From: Mantis religiosa
Lineage: Eukaryota; Arthropoda; Insecta; Mantodea; Mantidae
Length of the DNA: 64,000 nt
Assembly: GCA_030765055.1 (NCBI GenBank)
Contig: CM060947.1
Coordinates: 58,921,735 to 58,985,734 of the forward strand
Direction of reading: 5' to 3'
This document shows, piece after piece, positions 32,813 to 45,385 of this stretch. The notes below the pieces were generated by a model. That model was not told the DNA's origin. It did not search any database and was given only the letters and a program-made list of their open reading frames with translations. Position 1 is the stretch's first letter; each line of letters starts with the position of its first letter. The position numbers and the translations under genes are program-made.

Positions 32813-33039
32813 ATGAAAAATATTTTCTCCTCAATTTCGCTTGCTACAGTTTGGGAATTCGGGACAAAACAGGGATTTTTTTTCTGTGTACGCATCGGTT
32901 AATGAATTTACTGCTTGCCTAACTATGAGTGTTATTATGTTTCGTTTTTACGATTAGAATACCTACTGGATCTGAGCTAATTAACTGCAAGGCTGCCGCA
33001 AAAGCTCTTTGAAAAACAAGAGTAGAAATTTAGAATTTG

Positions 33040-33460
33040 TTAACATCATGAATATTTTATTTGTTTTTTATCTCTGAATGTAGACATTGTCACCGTGTGG
33101 CATTGTGCTGCTGCTAATTTATGTCCTTTAGGAGGTCGATCTCTCGGATCAACTCTTTTTCTGTATTGCTGAAGGAGATCGCAAAACACAAATTTAAACA
33201 ATTGAAACATCAAACATATACAAAAACCGCTTATGTACCTATGATACGTGCTTTCCATGGAGAATTGATAGAAAATATGAGTTTCATTCCAGAAGAAGTC
33301 ATTAGGGCTTTTACAAATAAGAATTATGGGACATTGCAGAAATAGCTGCATACAAAAACTCTTAAAAACTTCTTGAAAATACGTTGGACAAAAGTAATAA
33401 CAGGTATAACTATTTACAAGGTCCTTTACAAAATCGAGAAGAGAACATGATATACACATG
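33040..33460. other. Region with an overlapping unassigned reading frame
   Basis: A minus-strand frame of 137 codons (33046-33459) and a plus-strand frame of 74 codons (33121-33345) overlap. Neither shows a motif I recognise. The minus frame is Cys/Phe/Tyr-rich with a short basic segment (YRKRVDPRDRPPKGHK). I cannot support a gene here. Confidence 0.3.
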
Positions 33461-33530
33461 CATCGGTGGTTCAGTGGTAGAATGCTCGCCTGCTACGCGG
33501 GCGGCCCGGGTTCGATTCCCGGCCGATGCA
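33460..33530 (+). tRNA. tRNA-Gly body with Ser (GCT) anticodon
   Basis: A canonical tRNA-Gly scaffold: acceptor GCATCGG/CCGATGC, discriminator A, D arm GGTTCAGTGGTAGAATGC, T arm CCGGGTTCGATTCCCGG, fully paired anticodon stem of the type CTCGC/GCGGG as in the other Gly copies, and TTTT shortly downstream. The loop is CTGCTAC instead of CTGCCAC, so the anticodon is GCT, which reads AGC/AGU (Ser). It is the only Gly-type copy on the plus strand. If transcribed and still charged with Gly it would misread Ser codons; glycyl-tRNA synthetases generally need C36, so it may instead be poorly charged. Confidence 0.88.
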
Positions 33531-33539
33531 ACATGTTTT

Positions 33540-34490
33540 ATATAGCTAGAAGTTTGTTTGACACATGTAGTGGTGTTAGTTTGCCTTGTCTATGCCCGTT
33601 TTAGGAAAAATGGACGAAATTGTGTTAAGTGTTACACAAATATAAATATTTGCCACTAAGGCTCCACTTATCTTAAGAAATTGGTGTTAATACTTCTTTC
33701 TAATGGAGATCGATTTCAAAAACAAATCCCTTGGGCTCTCAGTCCAAAGAACTGTATAGAGTCCTTCATGGCTGTATAGACTCCGCCGATATTATTCGCA
33801 TGTTTTATGATATCTATTATGGTTAGGGTTGATGATTTTTCAATGCTTTTAGTGTAAATGTGATTTTTAGTTTTTAAAATATTATTTTTCGCTAAATTTT
33901 TGGTTTTGAGGTATAATATTTACCAATATGGGTACATGTTCTAATATATAACTAGTAAGATAAGGGTTATTTGAAGGTCCATTTTTCGAGGTTTTGAATA
34001 TTTGTAACTGCTTAGAAAGAATCTTGAGTTGTATGGATGGTATCCATTATATAAAAACTAAAATACTCTGAACCATTAGTTAAAACAGGAGAAATTTAGA
34101 GGTTGTGTCGATTATCAGTTTTTAAGCTGCTACTGGACTCCGGCGGTTTTAGATAGGTAGATTTTGGTTTTTAAATAGCCGATTATCCGGTTAATTGTTA
34201 ATTGGATACCAGTAATATGTTAGTTTAGGTATTTCTTTATTTTGTTAATAATTTTTGTAAATGAATATATTTTATTATATAATTTTAAAAATTCGTAACG
34301 AATTTATAAAGTGGATAAAAGTAAGTTTTGTTTTCAAGGTAGTAGTATTATTATTGTATATTTATTTTATTGTTTTATTATTTTATTTTTTTAAATATTT
34401 TGTAAAAAATTATAAATTTTAAATGAATTTAAAAGTTTGGAATATTTATACCCTGGCTTAAGAAATTAGGTGCCAGATAATAGTATTGCA
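33540..34490. other. AT-rich sequence, nothing recognised
   Basis: Low-complexity A/T sequence leading into the long (TTTA)n array. No tRNA, coding motif or known repeat was recognised. Confidence 0.4.
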
Positions 34491-34495
34491 TGTTC

Positions 34496-35594
<1,099 letters not shown>

Positions 35595-37370
35595 CTCTAT
35601 TTTAGTTCAGAAATATGAGCATAATTTCGAAACAGATACTTTTGGAACATTAACACATTGACCTGCCGTTTCGCCAGTAGAGACCAGTAGGGCGGACGCT
35701 TCTTCGTGAAGAATTGGTGTAGCAGATAAGTCATTCGCATATGTTCTAGTATTTATTATAGTGAAGAAATGTGAGCATAATTTAGAAACAGATTCTGTTT
35801 AACACTAATACATAATTATGACGCTAGTGGTGAAATGACGAAGAACTCAGTGCATGTGGTAGTGATACAAGTGCGGGAAGAGGCAATGGAGACAAGAACA
35901 GTGAATTCCAACTTGCTCCTGATAGGAAGGTTAATGTTGCAAGTATCATCAACGGTGTTAGATGGCAACACACTAGAGAACATATACGATGATTACTACC
36001 ATAGATAAAATTTTGTAGGTGGCAAGAAATACTCGTTGATTCGACAGCGAGCATAGACAGACAAACAGGTATACATCTAAGACAGTACAGTCAAAACAAA
36101 TTCAACTCGAAGTGTACGGGCTATCCATTAGCCTCTCCGTCGTTCTATGGTAACAACACGAAACAAACTGCGACCTTTATGATCAAATGTGGTGCAGTAG
36201 TGCACTAATGTGTAGTGACCAGTATTACTTACAATGATGGAAACAAAGGTAACAAAGGAGCGATGGACAAATCTTTTAAGAGCTCGTTCTTACTTGATAA
36301 ATTTGAAATTCTGCCCTCTTTTCCTGATCAGGAGAGTAAATCTGATGTTTTACACTCAGTACTCCTATAAATGCTTATTCCTCTGTTAATCAGATAAACG
36401 TCATCTTATTTCTAATTTTCTTGTAGATGCAAGGAGGATATGGCAATTCGGTAGACTTTAACCGATAGTCAAATCTTTAGAGAGCGTAGTGATGCCTTTG
36501 AAATTCCTTTCTCGTTAAAAATAAATAAAGGTTTCCCATTTAAGAGAATAAACACTATTCGAAAATTCAGACAAATGACAAGGAATATCTCTGAAATTGT
36601 TTATTCTGCAAAAAAAATCGTATCATATATAAATTGAGTATTTTAACGAGATTTACATCTTTTTGGCTAGTAGGTAAGATTTTTCTATCGTTAATGATTT
36701 CCAAGTTGCGAAGTCATTTAGAAAAAAAGAGAACTATTTAGCACATTACCGGAAAATTCATACTGTAAGTTACATGTGTTATGATAATATATAAGTTTAA
36801 ATAAAATATAAACAATTTCGGACAAATCAAAATTCTCATAACATTTTCCATATAGAAGGTAGTCTAGGTTCGGGGTACTTTCTTGAAAATGTGTTTTGCT
36901 TTTTGTAAGCTGCTGAACTAAATTTGCAAACTTGGTATCTATCCAACTTTTCTTTTTTGAGTTATGCTGTTTACAGATACTTACACATGTGCATCTCTTT
37001 CTGAAAGTTCTTTTTGTTTAGACTGGTGCGTGTACCTTCACTGAAACTTTTGTATTGGATTCTTGGGCGGAATGCAATACTTCTCCTGCTTACAGTATCT
37101 AGGTACAAATTAGAGATAAAAATACAAACATAAGTGCTCTTCGCACCTTGTTTCATGAACCTATAAACGACAAAAGACAGTTTTCAAAAGTATTTTCATT
37201 GTACTCAATGAAATCTATAACGATTTAAAGATGGCCTCTATGAGTTATACGTCCGTTATAAAATTGTAAGTCTGAGGAGATGTTGCTTCGTATTTAACAT
37301 CGAATGAATCACTGCCTGTAGAAGTTAAACTATAATAGAACAGAAGTGTGCAACATAACAACAAAAATTG

Positions 37371-37452
37371 CGCAGTCGGTAGGACTCCAACCTACGCTCC
37401 CAGAGGGAATCTGATATCTAGTCAGACGCCTTAACCACTCGGCCACGACTGC
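37371..37452 (-). pseudogene. tRNA-Ser(AGA), probable pseudogene
   Basis: Differs from the 7987 copy at critical places. The T loop reads GGTTGGAGTCC (invariant C56 to G, B box lost). Loop position 37 is T (CTAGATA). The anticodon AGA and acceptor stem remain. Confidence 0.8.
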
Positions 37453-38208
37453 ACATATGAAAAATGCCAGTAAAGGTGAGAATTAAGTTCCGTATTGCAA
37501 TTCACAATTTGTTCTCAACAGGAAGGGAGCTATTCCGCATGATACATTTTCTCCGCATCGGTGTCAAAAACTAAAGCAGTCAAAATAGTTTGATGTGCAT
37601 TTTTATTATATTCGCCATATTTTTATGAAACCGCTTCGATATTGAGGTTCTGTTAGTTTCGTTGTTTCGTGGTGCACGCTCATCAGTTTACCATAAAAGT
37701 ATTAACCATCAGTATATTAGGTTTTTATTTTCTTCTATAAATATTCAAATATATAAATTGCTTGTTACTCCCGTTTACTATATGTTTAAATAAAGCCATT
37801 TATCGTTCTTTATAGCGTTATAAAAACCTTTAACTTAAATATAATAACTATGAACTGAGAATTAAAGGTTTGGTTTTCTTTATTGTTGCTCGTGGATCAA
37901 AAATATCCTACACTTGCAGCAGCAATAGTTGAACATTAGATTTTCCCTTCTTTATTGTGTAAATGTTTTCTCCCTTCTAAGCTGTGAATAAAAGAATGAC
38001 CTCTGCTTTTTAATGTTTTTATATTTTTACCCTTATTCTTTATTGTTTGCATTTGCCCTATCTTAGTAGAGTGAGAGTGTATCCTTTGGATACCTATTTT
38101 CAAACGTCGTTCATTAATGTGCAATGATTTCTTTCTCTTCAATTGTTCCTTGTCCCGACGTAAATGAGAAGATGACTTGAATTTCTTCTATCTTTCTCCA
38201 ATATCAAT

Positions 38209-38600
38209 GACTTATTCTTATTCTTATTCTAGCGTCATGGATTAGGCTAAAGTCTGTTCCGGTCTCACATACCTCCATGTCTTTCTAGGTCCTGCTATAG
38301 ATCGATATCCTCTTGGTCTATAATTAATTATTTGTTTGGGAAACCCGTGTGGGATTGCTCGTCCCCCATCGGGCGCCTCCCCAGGTGGTGGATAGGAGAA
38401 CGCCTGCCCGATTTGGATGGTACTGAGCAAATAAAATACTCGGAGCAAACCAAAGCTAGCACGGGTGAATAAGACCCGTGAGCCCAGTAAGGCATCTTAT
38501 CTAAGGTTGGGTGTTTTGCTATGGACTGGTATTCCATTCAAGTAAAAACCTCTTTACTCAGAAGTCTTGCATAAAAATTAAGTGAACGGAATTGGAAATT
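38209..38600 (-). mobile_element. 5'-truncated LINE 3' end
   Basis: Absent from the paralogous positions in copies A (about 8890) and D (about 51418). The minus-strand frame 38242-38448 ends NYRPRGYRSIAGPRKTWRYV, which fits the Y-P-G-R--GRPRKRW end of LINE ORF2 proteins. The left edge carries TTATTC repeats, that is, a (GAATAA)n 3' tail on the minus strand. The target duplication is not clear. Confidence 0.65.
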
Positions 38601-39977
38601 AATCTCTTGCATCTATAAACAAACATTGTAGGTACATTACCCTTTAAAATCAATTTCCTTCATTAAGTTTAACAGCATTGGTAAATACTGGACATTTATT
38701 GCGCACGTGTCTGAAGATACATAAATAGAAATAGGGAAAGACTTGTCCTGCAATGACTTGATCCTCCCAACTAATTAAGTGGAATGACTTTTTGTCCCAA
38801 TTTGCCGTTAGGTTCAATTGGTTGGTGGGGGCAGTTCATCCTCCGATGCAGCGCAACCAGGTTCCCTTTTCCTTTCTTAGTGTCGCACTTTTGAGACTTT
38901 TACCTTTCTCACCTCAATATACGCTAATCAAATATACATTCAGGCTAGGAGGAAGTGTCATTATAGTTGATCAACCATGTGAATGTAACTATGAGCGCTG
39001 CAACCTCGTCACGCAGGGATAGCTCTTATCATTTTAATTTTCACGATTACCTGCAAGGAATATTAGCTCAGGGATTTTGGTCTCACTTAATGGTTTATTT
39101 TGATCTATTGCGAACTACCATGTACTCAAAGACCATATATGTCCTGAATATAAATGCATCCCTAACACTTATGTAGTTCGTAAAGGTTTATCTATCACAT
39201 TCTATAAAATTTTGCTGGTGTATGTATAGATATACCATTAGGGGTCTTACATATACTTTTAGGGGTGCCCATATCCAGTTCAGAGCACCCGCAACAGTAA
39301 GACAATGTGGTTCCTTCGTGTTCCAAGGGCAGCTCCTGGAAGTGAAGGATAAGGGAGAGATCCAAAAGACCACCGGATTAGGGAGATAACTCAAGCGTGG
39401 ACGGGGTGTCTGAAGTTTCCAGATCAGTTTCCAACATCGCCCTCAAGAACCGAGCTCTCTCCCTAGGTTTCCTTGAGGGAAGTCGCTCACAAAGAGCGAG
39501 TCGCTCAGCAGCCTGACTGAGGACATAAAGAAACCTTCACAGAACACATCATCAATACCAGCCGCCACACGCTCTACACTGTCATCTGATCCTTCAACCC
39601 TAAATCAGTTGATGATAATGGTAAATCTATGTTTTATACAAGAAATTACGCACAGGAAGGTAAGACTAGAAGAGGAAATACCTTTGTATTCGATAAACAA
39701 CCAGAGGAAAACATTAGCAACCTATAGATAGAGTCAACATGAAAAGTTCAATGCCATGGACGGGATTTGAATCACAGATCTCATGGTTTCCGTCCAGTCA
39801 CATTGTTTATGTGCTTGATTATCACGTTATAGCTAAAATGGTGCTATATTTTAATTCTAAAGATAATTTTGAGGATATGTTTTCAATTGCTCATTACTGT
39901 ATGTTGGTAATATTAACCTTCCCGCTCCATCCCTTGCAGTCGTAAACCGTCAGAGCCGGAGATACAACGGCCGGACT

Positions 39978-41554
39978 GTAGAATTAGCCTTAAATTGCAC
40001 TTCCTTCATTTTCATCTCGATCACCTTCCTGAAAACCTTGCTGCTGTTAGTTAAGAGATGAGAGAGAGGATTCACCAAGACATTAAGGAATCTGAAAGAA
40101 TATACTAGGGGAGGTGGGACGTACCATTGCTGACCGATTACTGTTGTTATATGAAAAGAGATTACAAACATGCAGTAGACAGACGTTGGGCAGCCACGCC
40201 GTCATTTAAAGGGGACATTTACGACAGTTCGCACTAAATGTGACGGCAATTTTTTTCCTGAATTAACATCTTCTGGTGTTGTTTCACGTATACATGGCTT
40301 TCTTGTGAATTCTTTGGTCATGTTTAATTGCTAGATCACAGAAATCACGAACTTGTGCGTTTCAACAATATGTGATCCAAGACACTCTGGCTCATTGGCA
40401 CTTATATATATGAAACTTGTGCTTATTTAGCCCCCTCTTTCAGCAAATAGTGGAGTAGACAGGTCGTGGGCTGTTTACAAAATATCACTACAGTTTCACT
40501 ATACATCCAAACTAATCTTAGCTTGTTTAGTACTTTTTATTCTTATATTTCTTATATTGGAGTATCAATTGCAAGAAAATCTGATGTGATATGTAGAAAT
40601 GAATAACGGATTCGTGTTCAGTAACCCAAAATTAGGTAAGATCACATGTAAGTTCCTCACGAATTTCGACTACAATTTCGTCAAAAAGGGGTGGGGTCTT
40701 AATTTCGAGTAAATACAGCACATTTTCCATGGAAAGCATATTTGATAAAACAAGTGGCTTGTATAGATGTTTGTTTCCCAAATATTATTCATTTAAATGC
40801 ACCTATTATGGTATCCTTGAGCAATACAGTGTAAGAGCTGATGAGAGGGACCAACTTCTGAAAAGACATTATCACAAAATTCGGAATTTAAGTCAAATGT
40901 ATCACAGTCAGCATTCAAGTTTGACTTCACATTTGGGCCATTCCGCACATTTGGCCTTGAATAAAGAACCTTTAATAATCGCACTTGCAGGGTTATACCT
41001 TTGAAATGCACGAGATAGCTGGCCAAGAATTACAGAAATCTTTGCATCTATACCTTAATAATCCTCACAAATAAGGGATGAAACACTAACTCAAAGTACA
41101 GGATGTTAAAAAAGCGGAAGTTTGTCCCTTTCTCTTTCAAAGACCTTTCGTGGAAACCTAACAATTACCAAGCTAACATTCAGTATTCCAATCTGTGCAA
41201 AGCAAACCTATGAAAACAATTAGGCGAAAAATAATTTCACTAAACGATACGCATACAAAATAATTTCATTCTTTCCCCCTTAATTCTCATACTGTATTAC
41301 GCGAAATTCCAGAGGGAAAATATATTATTGACCGTGACAGGATTCGAACCTGCAATCTTCGGATCCGAAGTCCTACGCCTTATCCATTAGGCCACACGAT
41401 CACACAGACGCTGCGCTTCTTGGTCTCTAAAATGTTATCTCATTTTATCAAATTGTACACCTTTTGCAGCTTTTCTAACCCCAACACATCATCCCTCGAA
41501 ACACTTAAGCAAAAATCCTCCTCGACAAGACGGTTCATCTTGTATATGACATCT
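39978..41554. repeat. Duplicated block copy C, middle part
   Basis: Paralogous to 14095-15822 and 52741-54490. Keeps the uninterrupted sites for the SINE at 14248 and the 214-bp insert at 52875. Holds a tRNA-Arg and no protein gene. Confidence 0.85.
41329..41401 (-). tRNA. tRNA-Arg-TCG: tRNA-Arg(TCG), anticodon stem mismatch
   Basis: Complement: acceptor GATCGTG/CACGGTC (one T-G pair), canonical D arm CCTAATGGATAAGGC, anticodon TCG, T loop GGTTCGAATCC. The anticodon stem reads TAGGA/TCCGA, a mismatch shared with the 54301 copy, so it predates their separation. Discriminator A. Confidence 0.8.
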
Positions 41555-42316
41555 GCGAGCTCATTTGGTTAGGTTTCAACATGCATATACCGTATTAAGT
41601 GAAAATTGAGCATCAGGAGGAAAGGTTGCATTCCTCGATCACTGATTCTCCCGAGCCACTGCTCCAGTGTTGTATCTCCTATTTTCCTCTCTTAATATGT
41701 ATTTCATAAACAGTATAAATATGCACATATCTCATTCAGGCGCAGAGCAGAAGTTGTTACTAATTTTCGTGAATACTTTCATTCTGGTTTGAGGAATACC
41801 ACTTTCCAAATACCTTTATACCTTATTGTTCTTCCGATTCTCAGCACGGTAATATAACAAGGTCAATAATACACAGAATACTTATACTTGAAAATGATAA
41901 TTGCCAAACTCTATAAGAAAATCTGACAGATTTACACCTATTCCCACCTCAGATATTTTGGTACAGCGAGCTGCTCTGTGCTGTTCTGCGAATTGCATGT
42001 AGGACCCTAAATAACACTCAGACTAGATATTTGTGAACAAGATACACCGCCGAAACCCGGGATCGAAGCAGGGACCTTTAGATCTTCAGTCTAACGCTCT
42101 CCCAACTGAGCTATTTCGGCTTGATCGATCGAAGTTGCGGAGATCACTTAACATATCTGAGCCCTTGCCAGTGGATATTCGTTAACAAAATGTTTTGCGA
42201 GATTGAGCGACTAATAGGTCACCAATCTAAAACTCTCTCAACATACCTATATCTGCAACATAATGCAAGGAGTGCTATGCTACATATAGCTCTACGTGCT
42301 AAACATTAAGCGATCC
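41555..42316. repeat. Duplicated block copy C, Phe part
   Basis: Paralogue of 16989-18220 without the hairpin insertion (empty site about 41805-41830). Contains one tRNA-Phe. Confidence 0.85.
42048..42120 (-). tRNA. tRNA-Phe-GAA: tRNA-Phe(GAA), B box mutated
   Basis: Acceptor, D arm and anticodon loop (CTGAAGA) as in the intact copies, but the T arm reads CCTGCTTCGATC. G53 is C, breaking the T-stem pair at the loop and the GGTTCGA box. Discriminator G instead of A. Confidence 0.75.
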
Positions 42317-43817
42317 AATAAGACCTGAAGCTTTCCTGGCGACAAGTTGTTCTCGGGAAGCAAGTCAGGTGAAAATACGATTAGATATCGACGTTTCGGG
42401 AGTGTGCATCTCTGCCATCATCAGGATATCTATAAAATGTTATAATCACAGATGAATCACTGGATATAAGAGAAACATAAACAAAGACAAAATACTATCA
42501 AAATTCGAATACTGAACCAAATACTGTTTTCAGTAAATAAAATGCCAGGCCAGGAGATGGCGTCAGTATAGAAAATTCATTGGGTCAAAGAAACGTAACT
42601 ACTTAACTTGATTATCAAGCTGTATTGATATGTGCTTCTTAAGTCTACGGATTTCCATTTTAATTCCGGTTTCCATGAGGAGCTGAACTGAAATCCAGCA
42701 TCACGATTAAGCGTGCTCCTTTCGGAGGAAATGGCCAAAGTCTCCTTGAGCAAAAAGCAATATTTACTGGGAGCGGAGAATTAAGGAGGCTTTGGCCATT
42801 TCCTCCGAGAGGATCAAGCTGATACCGAAGTTAAGGGATGCAATGAGTGAAGAATAGTAATGGATTTCAAAGGGATAGTGTAGCTTTGTTACATCACGTG
42901 CAGGGGCAGGTGGTTGAGTCGTGTAACAATAGACGCGGGAGAAACAGAATTCTAAATGGGTAACACTTGACTCCGTTTGAAAAGAATTGTTCGGACCCTT
43001 AATAATGGCATGTCCGAGACTAATAACCACAATGGAAAAAATAGTCACAAAGGAGTTTTGGGTGAATAAAGAGGGTTTCGAGAGGTGAAAGTGACACACA
43101 CGGAGCTGTGTGGTAGAGGCAGTCCGTGGCTGGCGGCCGATTAAGACGGTCCTCTGCTTCTCTCTTAGACGAAGGCAGACCAGAAGCGATGATTAAAGAT
43201 ATCTGTCGGTTCATACGTGAATAACAAATTAAGTTTTATCGCGTACAAAGCAGTCTACATACGGTAACTCTAAACAGTGATATATCGGTAACCCTTGGTC
43301 GGCAACTTCGAGTTTGATGTAATGATGAAAAGAAGCAGTCGTTAAACCAGTCTGAAACTTGCATTCCAGTTTCATTAGAACAATCCTTACTCCCATACAT
43401 ATCCACGCATACCCCGAGAGTACCTCATTGCTCTACCCTGCGCTACCCATCCTATTTGCTACAACGTTTAATCGTGATGCTGGATTTCAGTTCAGCTCCT
43501 CTTGAAAACCGGCCTTAAAATGGAAATCCGTTGAATTAAGAAGCACATATCAATGCAGCTTGATAATCAAGTTAAGTAATTGTGTTACTTTTAGCCAATT
43601 AATTTTCTATACCCAGGCCATCTTCCTGGCATTTAATTTACCTAAAACAGTATTTTGTTCATTAATGCGAATTTTGATAGAGTTTTTGCCTTTGTTTATA
43701 TTTGTGCTATATCCAGTATTTCATTTGTGGTTAAAACATTTAATACATATCCTGATGATGGGAAAGATGGTTTCTAATTGTCTTTTCATCTGGCTTGCTT
43801 CCCGAGAACAATTTGAG
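42317..43817. mobile_element. Inverted-end element, copy C (both ends present)
   Basis: About 1.5 kb between related flanks CATTAAGCGATCC (42304-42316) and CATTAAAGGGTCC (43818-43830). Left end and right end (about 43465-43817) are inverted copies. The left motif (42390-42424) is intact. The right one (about 43752) has CTGATGA but lost half of stem II and the GAAACGTC box. Minus-strand frames around 42764-43214 recur in the other copies but differ by frameshifts and look non-coding. Confidence 0.85.
42390..42424 (-). ncRNA. Hammerhead-ribozyme-like motif with full helix I (copy C)
   Basis: Complement: CTGATGA, stem II GGCAG/CTCCC (one C-C mismatch), GAAACGTC. Helix I is the best in the window: AGATATC upstream and GATATCT downstream pair over 7 bp. 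All invariant core residues are present, with the extra T after CTGATGA common to all copies. Confidence 0.6.
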
Positions 43818-44404
43818 CATTAAAGGGTCCAATTTCACTCGTTACTGGCAAAGCTCAGTGCTATTCTGGAATCAGTTCACACAAAATCTGTTTTAATAAA
43901 TTGTTGGCATTTTTTACTTTCATGCAAGCCTCTTCTCCCGTCTGTACCATGTATACGACAAGAGATTTGAATTGTCACTCTTGTAACAAAGCCTTTTTCG
44001 GTACCCTACAAACCTTAGGTTGGACTGATACTACAAAAGTTACCTGTACTTACGCGGAATATAGTAGACTGAAAAAGGACATGCTGCCATAAACATTGTA
44101 GTGATGTAATTCTAGAGTCATACTGAGAATCCACTTTTTCTAATTTTTTCACGTCTGCTTGTGAATTTATCTGTTCCTTGTTGCTTCCGTCCTACCGTAT
44201 TGCAAATAATTGCTCCACAAGTTGCTCCTCGTACTTAAATGCGATATTATGTAAGGAATGCAGAAATTTCCAGCACATTTAGAAATGCTTCATAAAAAAT
44301 AACGGGCCTAGTAGTGTTGTCGGTCTTAGCTATGACTATTATTATGAATTTGAAGCAAATAACACCACTTGTGTCACCCAAACGAGCAGTTACATAAAAT
44401 AACT

Positions 44405-44475
44405 TGCATCGGCCCGGAATCGAACCCGGGCCGCCCGCGTGGCAGGAGAGCACCCTACCACTGAACCACCGATGC
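44405..44475 (-). tRNA. tRNA-Gly-GCC: tRNA-Gly(GCC), stems damaged
   Basis: The anticodon GCC and B box are intact, but the anticodon stem (CTCTC/GCGGG) and T stem (3' strand changed to CCGGG) contain mismatches, and the segment leading into the stem reads GGGTGCTCTCC. Likely weak or inactive. Confidence 0.75.
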
Positions 44476-45312
44476 ACTTCGAAAGCGAGCAAAGCACTCT
44501 GCCCATTCACGCAGATGACTTGTGTATCCCTTTTGACTAACGTCTTTGAAAGTAGTATTTAAAAATATTTGAGTGCAGTTATTTTTCCTAAATCCCAAAA
44601 TTCATACGAATTCATACAGTTCATCCCCTCATGGGTACCTCTGAAACAGAGCCCATATCGTGGTTAATTGATTTTCATGAAAGAAGTTTATTTGGATGGA
44701 AATTAAATCTGCTATATAAGTGTTTTGTGAAGATGTTTCATTCCCAAAGATTATTCGTTTAGATTTGCCTATTATGGTATCCTTCAGTGACACAGGATAA
44801 GAGTTGATGAGAGAGGCCAACTTCTCAAAGGGTATAAATTACATAAATCACAGTCTATCAAGTCAGCATTCAAACTTGACCTCCTACCAGTAAGTGTAAA
44901 TTGGTCATCCCCATTTTCCACCATAGGCACATTTGTCTGATTCACTGATTTTCATCAAAACTACATTGGGCTATGGATGAAGAACTTTTAATGATCAGAC
45001 TCAGAATGCTGTCCGTCTGAAACGCGCGAGAGAGAAAGCTAGTAAGCAATTACTGGAATTGCTGCATATATCCTCATAATTCCCACATTAAAGGATAAAA
45101 TACAAATTTAATGTTCACAATGTTAAAAATTTAAACTTGGTCCTTTCTTTCGAGTAGCTTTCGCGGGAACGTAGCAATTAGTTCACATCCAGTTGGTATT
45201 CTTTTGTAAAAAGCAAACTTGCTAACACTCATAGTTAACCAAAAATAGAGCTTCACTAAACGAGTACACCCAAAGAAATTTCTTGTTGCTCTCGAGAGGG
45301 AAAATTTACTAT

Positions 45313-45385
45313 CGCCCGTGACGTGAATCGAACCTGCAATTTTCGGATGTGAAGTTCGACGCCTCATTCATTAGATCGCATGGTC
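45313..45385 (-). pseudogene. tRNA-Arg-derived pseudogene with TCA anticodon
   Basis: Same block position as 21206 and 31350. The loop is CTTCACA, so the anticodon would be TCA (complementary to UGA). The T stem and acceptor are mispaired, so a functional tRNA is unlikely. Confidence 0.75.

Larger units (their letters stand above)
35600..39810. repeat. Duplicated block copy C, left part
   Basis: Paralogous to 6280-10080 and, from about 36430, to 49612-52580. It preserves the site into which the Gypsy element inserted in copy A (gagcataatttcg, about 35617). It contains a degraded tRNA-Ser and a LINE-type insertion at about 38209-38600. Confidence 0.85.

Noticed and set aside
36971..37156. Small frame conserved in three block copies (MKQ-AKSTYVCIFISNLYLD and similar; also 7583 and 50150)
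   Set aside because: I considered a small conserved gene, but substitutions are not biased to third positions by eye and the surrounding non-coding DNA is equally conserved.
40729..41026. Overlapping frames downstream of a block landmark, repeated at 15096 and 53713
   Set aside because: Overlap on both strands, disrupted between copies, no domain; follows block duplication.
42764..43099. 111-codon minus-strand frame repeated at 55737-56072 (MCHFHLSKPSLFTQNSFVTI start)
   Set aside because: Conserved only because the DNA is duplicated. The counterparts at 18718 and 29752 are frameshifted, and there is no known domain, so I do not call a gene.
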